Part shown: positions 44,642-54,133 of the stretch, one piece after another
Layout: each line of letters opens with the position of its first letter
How positions within the stretch are numbered: the first letter of the stretch is position 1
Origin: Mycobacterium dioxanotrophicus
Lineage (GTDB): Bacteria; Actinomycetota; Actinomycetes; Mycobacteriales; Mycobacteriaceae
Reading direction: 5' to 3'
Assembly: GCF_002157835.1 (NCBI RefSeq)
Contig: NZ_CP020809.1
Coordinates: 1,488,001 to 1,552,000, forward strand
DNA length: 64,000 nt
Translations under genes and position numbers: made by a program
The notes under the pieces: generated by a model
What the model saw: the letters and a program-made list of their open reading frames with translations, nothing else
Told to the model about the DNA's origin: nothing
The model's database searches: none

Positions 44642-46237
44642 TCACATCCGGAAGACGCCGAAGTTCGACGTCCCCTCGATCGGGCCATTGGCGATGGCGG
44701 ACAGGCACATTCCCAGGACGGTGCGGGTGTCGCGGGGGTCGATGACACCGTCGTCGTACAACCTGCCGGACAGGAACATCGGCAGTGACTCGGCTTCGAT
44801 CTGGGCCTCGACCGCGGCGCGCAGTGCCGCGTCGGCGGCCTCGTCGACCTCTTGGCCGCGGGCGGCGGCGGCCGCGCGGCTGACGATCGAGAGCACCCCG
44901 GCGAGCTGCGTCCCACCCATCACCGCGGATTTCGCGCTGGGCCAGGCGAACAGGAACCGTGGATCGTAAGCGCGCCCGCACATGCCGTAGTGGCCCGCCC
45001 CGTAGGACGCCCCGATCAGCAGCGAGATGTGCGGCACCGTCGAATTGGACACGGCGTTGATCATCATCGAGCCGTGTTTGATAATGCCGCCCTCTTCGTA
45101 CTGCTTACCCACCATGTAGCCGGTGGTGTTGTGCAGGAACAGAAGTGGGGTGTCGGACCGGTTCGCCAGCTGGATGAACTGGGTGGCCTTCTGAGATTCC
45201 TCGGAAAACAGCACGCCGCGGGCATTGGCCAGGATGCCGACCGGATAGCCGTACAGCGTCGCCCAGCCCGTCACCAGCGAGGAGCCGTAGAGCGGTTTGA
45301 ACTCGTCGAAATCCGAGCCGTCGACGATGCGGGCGATGACGTCGCGCGGATCGAACGGGATCCGCAGGTCTGCGGGCACGATGCCGACGAGTTCTCCCGC
45401 GTCGAACAACGGCTCGACGACCGGCGCCGGGGTGGGGCCCTGTTTGCGCCAGTTCAGCCGGGCCACGATGCGCCGGCCGATCCGGATGGCGTCGAGTTCG
45501 TCGGTGGCGAGGTAGTCACCGAGACCCGAGGTGCGGGCGTGCATTTCGGCCCCACCGAGGGACTCGTCGTCGGACTCCTCGCCGGTGGCCATCTTCACCA
45601 GCGGTGGTCCGGCGAGGAACACTTTCGAGCGTTCCTTGATCATCACCACGTGATCGGACATGCCGGGGATGTAGGCGCCGCCTGCGGTCGAGTTGCCGAA
45701 CACCAGCGCGATGGTCGGGATGCCTGCGGCGGACAGTCGGGTCAGGTCACGGAACATCTGCCCGCCCGGGATGAAGATCTCCTTCTGGGTGGGCAGGTCG
45801 GCGCCGCCGGACTCCACCAGCGAGATCACCGGGAGCCGGTTCTCCAGTGCGATCTGGTTGGCGCGCAACACTTTCTTGAGTGTCCAGGGATTGCTGGTGC
45901 CGCCCTTGACGGTCGGATCGTTGGCGACGATCAGGCATTCGACGCCCTCGACGGCGCCGATGCCCGCGACGACGCTGGCGCCCACGGCGAAATCGCTGCC
46001 CCACGCCGCGAGTGGGCTCAGTTCCAAGAAGGGGGCGTCGGGGTCCAGGAGCAACTCGACGCGTTCGCGCGCAGTGAGCTTGCCGCGAGAATGGTGCCGG
46101 TCGACATACTTCGGCCCGCCACCGGCGAGGGCCTTGGCGTGTTCGGCATCGAGTTCGGCGAGCTTGGTGGTCATCACCTCAGCGGCTTCGAGGAAGCCGG
46201 GAGAGCTCGGGTCGATCGTCGACTTCAGCGCTGTCAT
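44642..46237 (-). CDS. accD2: Acyl-CoA carboxylase, carboxyltransferase beta subunit (AccD2 equivalent)
   Basis: The 531-residue crotonase-superfamily carboxyltransferase has HHSRGKLTARERVELLLDPD, VANDPTVKGGTSNPWTLKKV, FGNSTAGGAYIPGMSDHVVM, LVTGWATLYGYPVGILANAR and LIGASYGAGHYGMCGRAYDP, all standard for methylcrotonyl/geranyl-CoA carboxyltransferases. It works with AccA2 to carboxylate the gamma carbon of an unsaturated acyl-CoA. Its start overlaps the stop of fadE13 by ATGA. The subunit organisation (separate alpha and beta) equals the Pseudomonas AtuC/AtuF and LiuB/LiuD pairs. Confidence 0.95.
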   Translation of the reverse strand: MTALKSTIDPSSPGFLEAAEVMTTKLAELDAEHAKALAGGGPKYVDRHHSRGKLTARERVELLLDPDAPFLELSPLAAWGSDFAVGASVVAGIGAVEGVECLIVANDPTVKGGTSNPWTLKKVLRANQIALENRLPVISLVESGGADLPTQKEIFIPGGQMFRDLTRLSAAGIPTIALVFGNSTAGGAYIPGMSDHVVMIKERSKVFLAGPPLVKMATGEESDDESLGGAEMHARTSGLGDYLATDELDAIRIGRRIVARLNWRKQGPTPAPVVEPLFDAGELVGIVPADLRIPFDPRDVIARIVDGSDFDEFKPLYGSSLVTGWATLYGYPVGILANARGVLFSEESQKATQFIQLANRSDTPLLFLHNTTGYMVGKQYEEGGIIKHGSMMINAVSNSTVPHISLLIGASYGAGHYGMCGRAYDPRFLFAWPSAKSAVMGGTQLAGVLSIVSRAAAAARGQEVDEAADAALRAAVEAQIEAESLPMFLSGRLYDDGVIDPRDTRTVLGMCLSAIANGPIEGTSNFGVFRM

Positions 46238-47382
46238 GACTGGAATCCCAACGTTTTCGCGGCCAGTGAGGTCAGAATCTCGGTGGTTCCGCCGCCGATG
46301 CCGAGGATGCGCATGTCACGATACTGCCGCTCCACCTCGGACTCGGCCATGTAGCCCATGCCGCCGAAGAGCTGTACGGCCTGATTCGCCACCCACTCGC
46401 CGGCTTCGACCGCGGTGTTCTTGGCGAAGCAGACTTCCGTGATGAGGTTGGAATCGCCTGCGAGTTGCCGCTCGACGACATTGCGGGTGTACACACGAGC
46501 CACATCGGTACGCCGGGCCATCTCGGCCAGCGTGTTCTGCACCGATTGCCGGGAAATCAATGGCTTGCCGAACGTTTCGCGGTTGCGGCACCACTCGACG
46601 GTCAGATCCAGGCACCGCTGGGCACTGGCATAGGCCTGCGCGGCGAGGCCGACCCGTTCGGAGACGAATGCCGCGGCGATCTGGAGGAATCCGGAGTTCT
46701 CGGCACCCACCAGGTTCGCGGCCGGCACCCGCACATCGGTGTAGGACAACTCGGCGGTATCGCTTGAGCGCCAACCCATCTTGTCGAGCTTGCGGCTGAC
46801 CGCAAATCCGGGTGTGCCTTTGTCGACGACGATCAGCGAGACGCCGCCTGCGCCGGGCCCGCCGGTGCGTGCCGCGGTCACCACGTAGTCGGCCCGCACT
46901 CCGGAGGTGATGTAGGTCTTGGCGCCGTTGAGGACGTAGTCATCCCCGTCCCGAACTGCGCGCGTGGTCAGGTGCCCGACGTCGGAACCACCGCCGGGCT
47001 CGGTGATGGCCAGGGATCCGATGAGATCGCCCCGCAGTGTGGGCTTGACGTACGTCTCGATCAGCCGCTCGTCGCCCGAGGCGATCATGTGCGGCACCGC
47101 GATCCCGCACGTGAACAGCGACGCGAACACGCCACCCGGTGCGCCCGCGTAATGCATTTCCTCGCAGATGATCACCGCGTCCGCACCGTCGCCGCCACCG
47201 CCGCCGACCGATTCGGGAAAGTTGGCGCCGAGCAGTCCGGCCTCGCCCGCCTTGCGGTGCAATTCGCGGGGGAGTTCGCCGGTGCGCTCCCATTCCGCGA
47301 CGTTGGGCAGCACCTCGCGTTCGGCGAAGCTGCGCACAGTCTTGCGCAGCGCCTCCCGCTCGGGGGTGTTCCAGATGCTCAC
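46234..47382 (-). CDS. fadE13: Acyl-CoA dehydrogenase (FadE13 equivalent)
   Basis: The 382-residue protein shows AITEPGGGSDVGHLTTRAVR (FAD/substrate contact), GAKTYITSGVRADYVVTAAR, QRCLDLTVEWCRNRETFGKP and QLFGGMGYMAESEVERQYRD, as expected for acyl-CoA dehydrogenases. I start it at GTG 47382 (MSIWNTPERE), which overlaps the stop of the AtuA-like gene as GTGA; longer readings add an Arg-rich stretch antisense-like in composition. It is the second gene of the operon. In the Atu pathway an acyl-CoA dehydrogenase (AtuD) makes the double bond needed for the carboxylase step. Confidence 0.92.
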   Translation of the reverse strand: MSIWNTPEREALRKTVRSFAEREVLPNVAEWERTGELPRELHRKAGEAGLLGANFPESVGGGGGDGADAVIICEEMHYAGAPGGVFASLFTCGIAVPHMIASGDERLIETYVKPTLRGDLIGSLAITEPGGGSDVGHLTTRAVRDGDDYVLNGAKTYITSGVRADYVVTAARTGGPGAGGVSLIVVDKGTPGFAVSRKLDKMGWRSSDTAELSYTDVRVPAANLVGAENSGFLQIAAAFVSERVGLAAQAYASAQRCLDLTVEWCRNRETFGKPLISRQSVQNTLAEMARRTDVARVYTRNVVERQLAGDSNLITEVCFAKNTAVEAGEWVANQAVQLFGGMGYMAESEVERQYRDMRILGIGGGTTEILTSLAAKTLGFQS

Positions 47383-49076
47383 TTGACGAGTTCCTCCGGG
47401 ATATCGAGATGACGGCTGCGCAACCACTCGCCCAGCCCCTTGGCCTGCGGATCGAACCGGGCCTGATAGGCCACACCCTGTCCGAGAATGCCTTCGATGA
47501 CGAAGTTGACGGCTCGCAGATTCGGCAGGACGTGCCGGGTCACCGGCAGATCCGCTGTCTCGGGCAGCAATTCGCGGAGCTTGTCCACCGTCAACGCGTG
47601 CGCGAGCCAGCGCCACTGCTCGGGGGTGGTGACCCAGACTCCTACATTCGCCGACCCACCCTTGTCGCCGCTGCGGGCCCCGGCGATGGTGCCGAGTGGC
47701 AGCCGCCGGGTGGGCCCGGTCGGCAAGGGTTCGGGCAGCTCCGGATCGGAAGCGGGTGCGACAGCCAGGGTTTCGGTGGCAGGTGCAATGTCGACCCGGG
47801 TGCCGTCGGCGTGCACGGCGACGTGCGGCACGCGCGTGGCGTCGACGTAGCCGGGGGTGAACACGCCGTACACCTGGCCATCTGCGGGCGGTGCGGTGGT
47901 GGTGAAGCCCGGGTAGCTCGCCAACGCCAATTCGACTCCGGCCGCGGAGAACTGGCGACCCACCACGTTGGGGTCAGGATCGCGGGCCACGCAGTGCAGC
48001 AGTGCACTGGCGGCCTCCTCGGTGTCGGCATCGGGATGGTCGGTGCGGGCCAGGGACCATTCGAGCTCGGCCGGTTTGACCTTGAGGCCCGCCTCCAGCT
48101 GGCTGCGCACGAGCTCGGCCTTGGTTTCGATGTCAAGGCCGGTCAGCACGAACGTCGCGGCGTTGCGGAAACCGCCGATGCTGTTCAACGACACCTTCAG
48201 CGTCGGGGGAGGGGCCTCACCTCTGACCCCGGAGATGCGCACGCGGTTGTCGCCGTCCTGGCTCAGCTGCAGCGAGTCGACGCGCAGCGTCACATCGGGA
48301 TTCGGATAGCGGGCGCCGCTGATCTCGTAGAGCAGCTGTGCGGTGACGGTGCCGACGCTGACCTGGCCGCCGGTGCCGGGATGTTTGGTGATCACCGACG
48401 AGCCGTCGGCGGAGATCTCGGCGAGGGGGAACCCGGGCCGCTGCAGGTCCGGGATCTCGGTGAAGAACGCGTAGTTGCCGCCGGTGGCCTGGGTACCGCA
48501 TTCGATGACATGGCCCGCTGCGACGGCCCCGGCGAGTGCGTCGTAATCGGTTCGGCTCCAACCGAAGTGCGCCGCGGCAGGTCCGACGATCACCGAGGCG
48601 TCGGTGACCCGGCCCGTGACCACGACATCGGCACCGCTGCCCAGGCAGTCGACGATGCCCCACGCGCCCAGATAGGCGTTGGCCGCCAGCGGTGATCCCA
48701 GCCCGAGTTCACCGGCCCGGCTCACCAGGTCGTCGCCCTCCACATGGGCGACGTTGACGTCGAGGCCCAGCCGTTCGGACAGGGCGCGCACTGCGCCCGC
48801 CAGCCCTGCCGGGTTCAACCCGCCGGCATTGGCGACGATCTTGACGCCGTTGTCCAGGGCCAGGCCGAGCGATTCCTCCAGCTGCAGCAGGAAGGTCTTG
48901 GCGTAGCCGCGTTCGGGGTTCTTGGCGCGGTCGCGGGCCAGGATCAGCATGGTGAGCTCAGCGAGGTAGTCGCCGGTCAGATAGTCCAGCTCACCGCCGA
49001 TGAGCATGTCTCGCATCGCGGAGAGCCGATCCCCGTAGAAACCCGAACAGTTGCCGATGCGTACTGCAGGTGGCAC
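47379..49076 (-). CDS. AtuA-like acyclic terpene utilisation family protein (DUF1446)
   Basis: The 565-residue protein belongs to the AtuA/DUF1446 family: the opening RIGNCSGFYGDRLSAMRDML, then GGELDYLTGDYLAELTM, KIVANAGGLNPAGLAGAVRA, DVVVTGRVTDASVIVGPAAA and GRPF-like blocks such as AGARSGDKGGSANVGVWV near the C-terminus. AtuA is required for citronellol and geraniol degradation in Pseudomonas, but its reaction is not firmly known. I start it at GTG 49076 because GGGAG lies 5 bp upstream. It corresponds to Rv0976c and heads the six-gene operon, 33 bp from a clean palindromic operator. Confidence 0.87.
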   Translation of the reverse strand: MPPAVRIGNCSGFYGDRLSAMRDMLIGGELDYLTGDYLAELTMLILARDRAKNPERGYAKTFLLQLEESLGLALDNGVKIVANAGGLNPAGLAGAVRALSERLGLDVNVAHVEGDDLVSRAGELGLGSPLAANAYLGAWGIVDCLGSGADVVVTGRVTDASVIVGPAAAHFGWSRTDYDALAGAVAAGHVIECGTQATGGNYAFFTEIPDLQRPGFPLAEISADGSSVITKHPGTGGQVSVGTVTAQLLYEISGARYPNPDVTLRVDSLQLSQDGDNRVRISGVRGEAPPPTLKVSLNSIGGFRNAATFVLTGLDIETKAELVRSQLEAGLKVKPAELEWSLARTDHPDADTEEAASALLHCVARDPDPNVVGRQFSAAGVELALASYPGFTTTAPPADGQVYGVFTPGYVDATRVPHVAVHADGTRVDIAPATETLAVAPASDPELPEPLPTGPTRRLPLGTIAGARSGDKGGSANVGVWVTTPEQWRWLAHALTVDKLRELLPETADLPVTRHVLPNLRAVNFVIEGILGQGVAYQARFDPQAKGLGEWLRSRHLDIPEELVK

Positions 49077-49108
49077 ACGTACTCCCGTCGACGCCGATAA
49101 AGCGACCC

Positions 49109-49124
49109 AACCAACCGGTAGGTT
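49109..49124. promoter_or_regulatory. Palindromic operator of the AtuA-like operon
   Basis: AACCAACCGGTAGGTT is a 16-bp near-perfect palindrome (AACC-x-ACCGGT-x-GGTT) 33 bp upstream of the first gene. The ACCNACCGGTNGGT pattern is typical of TetR-family operators controlling acyl-CoA genes in actinobacteria. No regulator gene is adjacent, so it must act from elsewhere. Confidence 0.6.
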
Positions 49125-49426
49125 ATCGGGTACCGCGGGTCCCACGTCAAGGGGGCGGGGTCGGGATGTCGCCGCGGCGCCCGGTGGGCACCAGCGTGGC
49201 GCGTGCAGGGGGCGGTCGTCGCCGTCCCATGTAAATCACAGCGTTCTCACAGCATCTGGTCGGTTATTTACGCTGGTGACAGCAGGTGCCTGTCCCGTGG
49301 CTTGCTTGCGTTCGAAAATATGCCTCGTGACCAGGAGCGATCCCGGCCCGCTCATGCCGCAGGATGTCGGCTGAACTCATGCGTGGGGGCCTGGCCGCCA
49401 CGCACCACGGCTGGGAAGGGAACCGG

Positions 49427-49984
49427 ATGGCCAAGCACCGGGCAATGTCGCCGCACTCGAAGCGGGCACGCACGATTCTGGGCGGCGTCGTCGCCGGCGG
49501 AGCGCTGGCCATGATCGCGCCGACAGGCCTGGCCCAGGCCACCCCTGGGGTCGACAACGCCAAGGGGCAGGAAGGCGGAACGGGCAAACGGGAGGTCGCG
49601 ACCATGGCCGACAACGTCGGCCGCCCGGACTTCAAGAACCCGGCGCCGGGCGTGCGGGCGATCCAGACGGTCGGGGACACGGTGTTCAACCAGGACAGTG
49701 ACCTCAACGCCGCGGTCGACAACTCGGCGCTCGGCGCCCAATACCACCGCGCCTTCGGTACCCGGGGCACATTCAGCGCCGACGAGAAGGGCGTCGTCTC
49801 CTACGCAGACGACGGCAGCAACGGCTACGTGACCGGCATCCTCAACACCGGCACCGGCGGACGCAACGGCGCTCAGACCATCCCCGGCAAGGTCTACTCC
49901 CAGACCGTGGTGATCCGCGAGTGCAACATCAAGGTCGCCAACCAGTCCGGTGTGCCCAGTGGCGCGCGGAACTGCCACGGCTAG
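49427..49984 (+). CDS. Exported protein of unknown function
   Basis: The 185-residue protein starts with a Sec-type signal peptide: KRAR-containing n-region, hydrophobic ILGGVVAGGALAMIAPTGLA and a likely AQA cleavage site near residue 37. The mature part is glycine-, asparagine- and threonine-rich (TVFNQDSDLNAAVDNSALGA, YVTGILNTGTGGRNGAQTIP) with one cysteine near each of the last two segments (RECNIKV, ARNCHG). No family was recognised. I prefer the ATG at 49427 because of GGGAAGGG 6 bp upstream. It precedes rpmF and the mprAB system; envelope stress control by MprA is possible but not shown. Confidence 0.8.
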   Translation: MAKHRAMSPHSKRARTILGGVVAGGALAMIAPTGLAQATPGVDNAKGQEGGTGKREVATMADNVGRPDFKNPAPGVRAIQTVGDTVFNQDSDLNAAVDNSALGAQYHRAFGTRGTFSADEKGVVSYADDGSNGYVTGILNTGTGGRNGAQTIPGKVYSQTVVIRECNIKVANQSGVPSGARNCHG

Positions 49985-50125
49985 GTACGCTCGACGGACG
50001 GCGTCCTGCGGCGTCGTCCACGCGGCCTGCCCGTTTTGGAACCGACGCAGGTCAACCGTTACTCTGTAGTGCAATCGTCTGCCGCTGCGGTGCGCGCGGC
50101 AACCCCAAGCAAGGAGATGCACGTC

Positions 50126-50302
50126 ATGGCTGTGCCCAAGCGCAGAATGTCGCGCGCGAACACCCGTAGCCGGCGCGCGCAGTGGAAAGCCGAGGCCACC
50201 GGTCTGGTCGGCGTCAATGTCGCGGGTCAGCAGCACAAGGTTCCGCGCCGCCTGCTGAAGGCCGCTCGCCTGGGTCTGCTCGACCTGGATCGCCGACGCT
50301 AG
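50126..50302 (+). CDS. rpmF: 50S ribosomal protein L32 (zinc-free form)
   Basis: The 58-residue protein begins [20 protein letters not shown], the L32 signature, and ends [18 protein letters not shown]. It lacks the cysteines of the zinc-ribbon L32 type, so it belongs to the cysteine-free form, typical of mycobacterial rpmF. AAGGAG lies 9 bp upstream of the ATG. The gene lies 52 bp before mprA, as Rv0979A lies close to mprA in M. tuberculosis. Confidence 0.95.
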   Translation: MAVPKRRMSRANTRSRRAQWKAEATGLVGVNVAGQQHKVPRRLLKAARLGLLDLDRRR

Positions 50303-50320
50303 GCATATTTGCGGCGCGCC

Positions 50321-50337
50321 TCTCAGGTCAATCTCAG
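50321..50337 (+). promoter_or_regulatory. MprA box upstream of mprA
   Basis: Direct repeats TCTCAG (50321-50326) and TCTCAG (50332-50337) lie 11 bp apart, 17 bp before the mprA start. MprA of M. tuberculosis binds two loosely conserved direct repeats of this type and regulates its own operon. A similar pair precedes pepD. Confidence 0.7.
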
Positions 50338-50353
50338 ATAGAGCGTTGACACT

Positions 50354-51046
50354 GTGGCTGTGCGCATACTTGTCGTTGACGATGATCGCGCTGTGCGTGA
50401 ATCACTGCGGCGGTCGCTTTCCTTCAATGGCTATTCAGTCCAGCTCGCCCAGGACGGGGTCGAAGCTCTCGATCTGATCGCCGATGATCGGCCCGATGCG
50501 GTGGTTCTCGATGTGATGATGCCGCGACTGGACGGTCTTGAAGTCTGTCGGCAGCTTCGCAGCACAGGTGACGATCTACCCATCCTGGTGCTGACGGCCC
50601 GCGATTCCGTGTCCGAGCGGGTCGCCGGGCTGGATGCCGGGGCCGACGACTACCTACCCAAGCCGTTCGCGCTTGAGGAGCTGCTCGCGCGGATGCGGGC
50701 GTTGCTGCGTCGTACCGTGTCCGACGACGGTGCCGAATCGCAGAAGATGACGTTCTCGGATCTCACCCTGGATCCGGTGACCCGCGAGGTCACCCGTGGC
50801 GAACGCCAGATCAGCTTGACCCGCACGGAGTTCGCGCTGCTGGAAATGCTGATCGCCAATCCGCGCCGGGTGCTCACCCGCAGCCGCATCCTCGAAGAGG
50901 TGTGGGGCTTCGATTTCCCCACCTCGGGCAATGCGCTCGAGGTCTACATCGGTTACCTGCGCCGTAAGACCGAGGCCGACGGTGAGCTGCGGCTCATCCA
51001 CACCGTCCGCGGCGTCGGGTACGTGCTGCGGGAAACGCCGCCCTGA
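50354..51046 (+). CDS. mprA: Two-component response regulator MprA
   Basis: MprA is the OmpR/PhoB-type regulator of the MprAB envelope-stress system, which activates sigE, sigB and pepD. The 230-residue protein has the receiver domain with acidic DDD at 9-11, phospho-acceptor aspartate in [13 protein letters not shown] near 53, and lysine in [12 protein letters not shown] near 104. A C-terminal winged helix follows ([35 protein letters not shown]). The GTG start at 50354 lacks a Shine-Dalgarno; a TAGAGC -10-like element 10 bp before it suggests a leaderless mRNA. MprA boxes lie just upstream. Confidence 0.97.
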   Translation: MAVRILVVDDDRAVRESLRRSLSFNGYSVQLAQDGVEALDLIADDRPDAVVLDVMMPRLDGLEVCRQLRSTGDDLPILVLTARDSVSERVAGLDAGADDYLPKPFALEELLARMRALLRRTVSDDGAESQKMTFSDLTLDPVTREVTRGERQISLTRTEFALLEMLIANPRRVLTRSRILEEVWGFDFPTSGNALEVYIGYLRRKTEADGELRLIHTVRGVGYVLRETPP

Positions 51047-51050
51047 TCGG

Positions 51051-52538
51051 ATGATGTCGCTCAATCCGAACACCTGGCGACCGGGAACGCTGCCGAACAC
51101 CAGTTCACTGTCGTTGCGCTGGCGCGTGATGATGCTGGCGATGTCGATGGTGGCGATGGTCGTCGTGCTGATGGCCGTCGCCGTCTATGCCGTGGTGTCC
51201 CGCGCGCTCTACGACGACCTCGACAACCAGCTGCACAGCCGGGCCCGGCTGCTCATCGAGAGTGGGTCGCTGGCCGCCGATCCGGGCAAGGCCATCGAGG
51301 GCACGGCCTACTCCGACGTCAACGCCATGCTGGTGATCCCGGGGCGCTCGATCTACACGGCCAATCAGGAGGGGCAGATGTTGCCCCTCGGACAGCCGGA
51401 GAAGGACGTGATCTCCGGCGAGCTGCTGATGTCGCTGCGCACGGTCAACCATCAGCGGGTGCTCGCGGTGCATCTGGCCAACGGCAGCTCCCTGCTGATC
51501 TCCAAGAGCCTGGCGCCGACCGGGCAAGTACTCAGGCGGTTGGGCACCGTGCTGCTCATCGTCGGCGGTGTCGGTGTCGCCGTGGCTGCGATGGCAGGTG
51601 GTGCCGTCGCCAGGGCCGGTCTGCGGCCGGTGGGCCGACTCACCGAAGCCGCTGAACGCGTCGCGCGGACCGATGACCTGCGGCCCATTCCGGTCGTCGG
51701 CTGCGACGAGCTCGCCCGGCTCACCGAGGCGTTCAACATGATGCTGCGCGCGTTGGCCGAATCGCGCGACAGACAGGCCAGGCTGGTGTCCGACGCGGGG
51801 CACGAATTGCGTACGCCGCTTACTTCATTGCGTACCAACGTCGAGCTGCTGATGGCCTCGCAGGCTCCCGGGGCGCCGCCGCTGCCCGAGGAGGAGATGG
51901 CGGGGCTGCGTGCCGACGTGATCGCACAGATCGAGGAACTGTCGACCCTGGTCGGCGATCTGGTGGACCTGACGCGCGACGATGCGGGCGGTGTGACCCA
52001 TGAACCGGTCGACATGGTCGAGGTGGTCGACCGCAGCCTGGAGCGAGTTCGTCGGCGCCGCAACGATATTCAATTCGACGTCGCGATGACGGGCTGGCAG
52101 GTCTACGGCGACGCGCCCGGCTTGGGCTGGGCCGTGCTCAACCTGCTGGACAACGCCGCCAAGTGGAGCCCGCCCGGTGGCCGGGTCGCGGTGTCGTTGC
52201 GCCAGATCGATCCCGTGCACGCCGAATTGGTGGTGTCCGATCACGGGCCCGGCATCCCGCCGCAGGAGCGCCGGCTGGTGTTCGAACGGTTCTACCGCTC
52301 GACGGCCGCGCGGGCGATGCCCGGATCGGGCCTGGGATTGGCGATCGTGCAACAGGTTGTGCTGAAACACGGTGGCGCGCTTCGGATTGACGAAACCGTG
52401 CCGGGCGGTGACCCGCCGGGGGCGTCGATTCACCTGATCCTGCCCGGCACGCCGCTTCCCGCCGGGCTACCCGAGGTCGCGGCGACACGCGCCGACGACG
52501 CCACCGACGACGATGCGGTGAGCGCGGACAAAAGGTGA
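51051..52538 (+). CDS. mprB: Sensor histidine kinase MprB
   Basis: The 495-residue membrane kinase has a first membrane helix (about 26-48), an extracytoplasmic sensor region (about 49-160), a second helix (about 164-186), a HAMP domain and the H-box SDAGHELRTPLTSLRTNVEL with the phosphorylated histidine. The N-box LGWAVLNLLDNAAKWSPPGG, G1 DHGPGIPP and G2 GSGLGLAIVQQ follow in the ATPase domain. It lies 4 bp after mprA. In M. tuberculosis MprB is held off by DnaK in the periplasmic region and responds to envelope stress. An Asp-rich tail is present. Confidence 0.97.
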   Translation: MMSLNPNTWRPGTLPNTSSLSLRWRVMMLAMSMVAMVVVLMAVAVYAVVSRALYDDLDNQLHSRARLLIESGSLAADPGKAIEGTAYSDVNAMLVIPGRSIYTANQEGQMLPLGQPEKDVISGELLMSLRTVNHQRVLAVHLANGSSLLISKSLAPTGQVLRRLGTVLLIVGGVGVAVAAMAGGAVARAGLRPVGRLTEAAERVARTDDLRPIPVVGCDELARLTEAFNMMLRALAESRDRQARLVSDAGHELRTPLTSLRTNVELLMASQAPGAPPLPEEEMAGLRADVIAQIEELSTLVGDLVDLTRDDAGGVTHEPVDMVEVVDRSLERVRRRRNDIQFDVAMTGWQVYGDAPGLGWAVLNLLDNAAKWSPPGGRVAVSLRQIDPVHAELVVSDHGPGIPPQERRLVFERFYRSTAARAMPGSGLGLAIVQQVVLKHGGALRIDETVPGGDPPGASIHLILPGTPLPAGLPEVAATRADDATDDDAVSADKR

Positions 52539-52583
52539 GACAGTTAACTACGGCCGGGGACAAATCATGGGTGCAACCAACGG

Positions 52584-52604
52584 TTCTCTAAGTGGATTCT
52601 CAGT
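52584..52604 (+). promoter_or_regulatory. MprA-like boxes upstream of pepD
   Basis: TTCTCTAA (52584-52591) and TTCTCAGT (52597-52604) form direct repeats 13 bp apart, resembling the TCTCAG pair before mprA. pepD is a known MprA target, so this site predicts activation of the pepD locus, about 90 bp upstream of its start. Confidence 0.5.
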
Positions 52605-52693
52605 TCACCTGGGCAACCTGGGGAACACCTTCTTCGTTTGTTGAGTAGTACGCGAGCCGATAGACCTTTACAAGAGAAGAGCACCGCACCGCC

Positions 52694-54053
52694 ATGACGA
52701 ACCACCCCAGGTACTCATCACCACAGCAGCCCGGCCAGGCTCCCGGCGGTGGCGCTCCCGGCTACCAGGGCAATCCCGACCCCTATCAGTCGCAGGCCTA
52801 TGACTGGCGCTACGCGCGTCAGCAGCCGCAATCGCCGCCTCATCAGCAGCCACACGCCCACCAGCAGCCTCAGCAGCCGGCATATCGCCCGCCGTATGAC
52901 CCCTACCGCGTCGCCCCGGCGACACCGCAGGCGGTCGCGCCCGTCAAGAAACGCGGCAGGGGCCGGTCTGGCGGCCGGTGCGCTGGCCCTGGCCGTGGTG
53001 TCGGCGGGAATCGGCGGTGGCGTCGCGACCGTCGTGACCCACCAGGACCGTCCGCACCTGGGCGCCGAGTCCAACAGCGCGGCGCCCAGTGTGCCTGCCG
53101 CGGCGCTGCCCGCCGGTTCGGTCGAGCAGGTGGCGGCCAAGGTGGTGCCCAGCGTGGTCAAGCTGGAAACCGACATGGGCCGGGCCTCCGAAGAGGGATC
53201 GGGCATCATCCTGACCGCCGACGGTTTGATCCTGACCAACAACCACGTCGTCGCTGCCGCCAAGCAGGCGCCGGGTGCTCCCGGCGGCGGCGCGCAGACC
53301 AAGGTGACGTTCTCGGACGGCAGCACCAAGCCGTTCACCGTCGTCGGCACCGATCCCAGCAGCGACATCGCCGTGGTCCGTGCGCAGGGCGCGTCGGGGC
53401 TCACCCCGATCACGCTCGGGTCCTCGCAGAACCTGCGGGTCGGCCAGGACGTGGTGGCGGTCGGCTCGCCGCTGGGACTCGAGGGCACGGTGACCACCGG
53501 CATCGTCAGTGCACTCAACCGTCCCGTCGCCGCAGGCGGCGACGCACGCAACCAGAACACCGTGCTCGACGCCATCCAGACCGACGCCGCGATCAACCCG
53601 GGCAACTCGGGCGGCGCGCTGGTCAACATGAACGGCGAGCTCGTGGGTATCAACTCCGCGATCGCGACCATGGGCGGTGATTCCCCGCAGGCGCAGAGCG
53701 GGTCGATCGGCCTGGGCTTCGCGATCCCGGTCGACCAGGCCAAGCGGATCGCCGACGAGCTGATCCAGAACGGCACGGCGACCCACGCGTCGCTCGGGGT
53801 TCAGGTGAGCAATGACGCCACCACCGACGGCGCCAAGATCGTCGAGGTGACCAAGGACGGGGCTGCCGCCGCGGCCGGGTTGCCCAGCGGTGTGGTGGTC
53901 ACCAAGGTCGACGATCGGGTGATCCCGAGTGCCGATGCGCTCGTTGCCGCCGTGCGGTCCAAGGCGCCTGGTGAGAAGGTCACTTTGACCTACCTCGACC
54001 AGACTGGCAAACCGCAGACCGTGACTGTCACCCTGGGGAAGGCGGACCAGTGA
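52694..54053 (+). pseudogene. pepD: HtrA-type serine protease PepD, frameshifted
   Basis: PepD is the membrane-anchored HtrA/DegP-like protease of the MprAB-SigE stress response. The reading frame starts at ATG 52694 with MTNHPRYSS and a Pro/Gln-rich cytoplasmic segment, but after PVKKRGRGR it leaves frame. The membrane helix (AAGALALAVVSAGIGGG), trypsin-like domain (NNHVV, SSDIAVVR, catalytic INPGNSGGALV) and PDZ domain continue in the +1-shifted frame to a stop at 54053. Removing one G from GGGG at 52959-52962 restores a continuous PepD of normal build. Whether this is a real mutation, an assembly error or a slippery site cannot be told here. As read, an unshifted product of 328 residues lacks any protease. 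Confidence 0.9.
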
Positions 54054-54133
54054 GGATCCTGACGCCGGCTCCGGGACAAGTGTCACTGCGAGTGGCTGCG
54101 CCGCTGTCTGCCCGCACATATACGGTTGCAGGC

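Noticed and set aside
49260..49426. Possible c-di-AMP (ydaO-type) riboswitch before the exported protein
   Set aside because: The leader has a small GCGTGG/CCACGC hairpin, but I could not find the conserved ydaO core, so I do not call it.
49364..49426. Upstream ATG start for the exported protein
   Set aside because: The ATG at 49427 has a far better ribosome-binding site (GGGAAGGG) and gives a normal signal peptide directly.
52620..52660. SigE-type promoter (GGAAC with GTT) before pepD
   Set aside because: GGGAACA is present, but no GTT occurs at the required spacing, so the match is incomplete.
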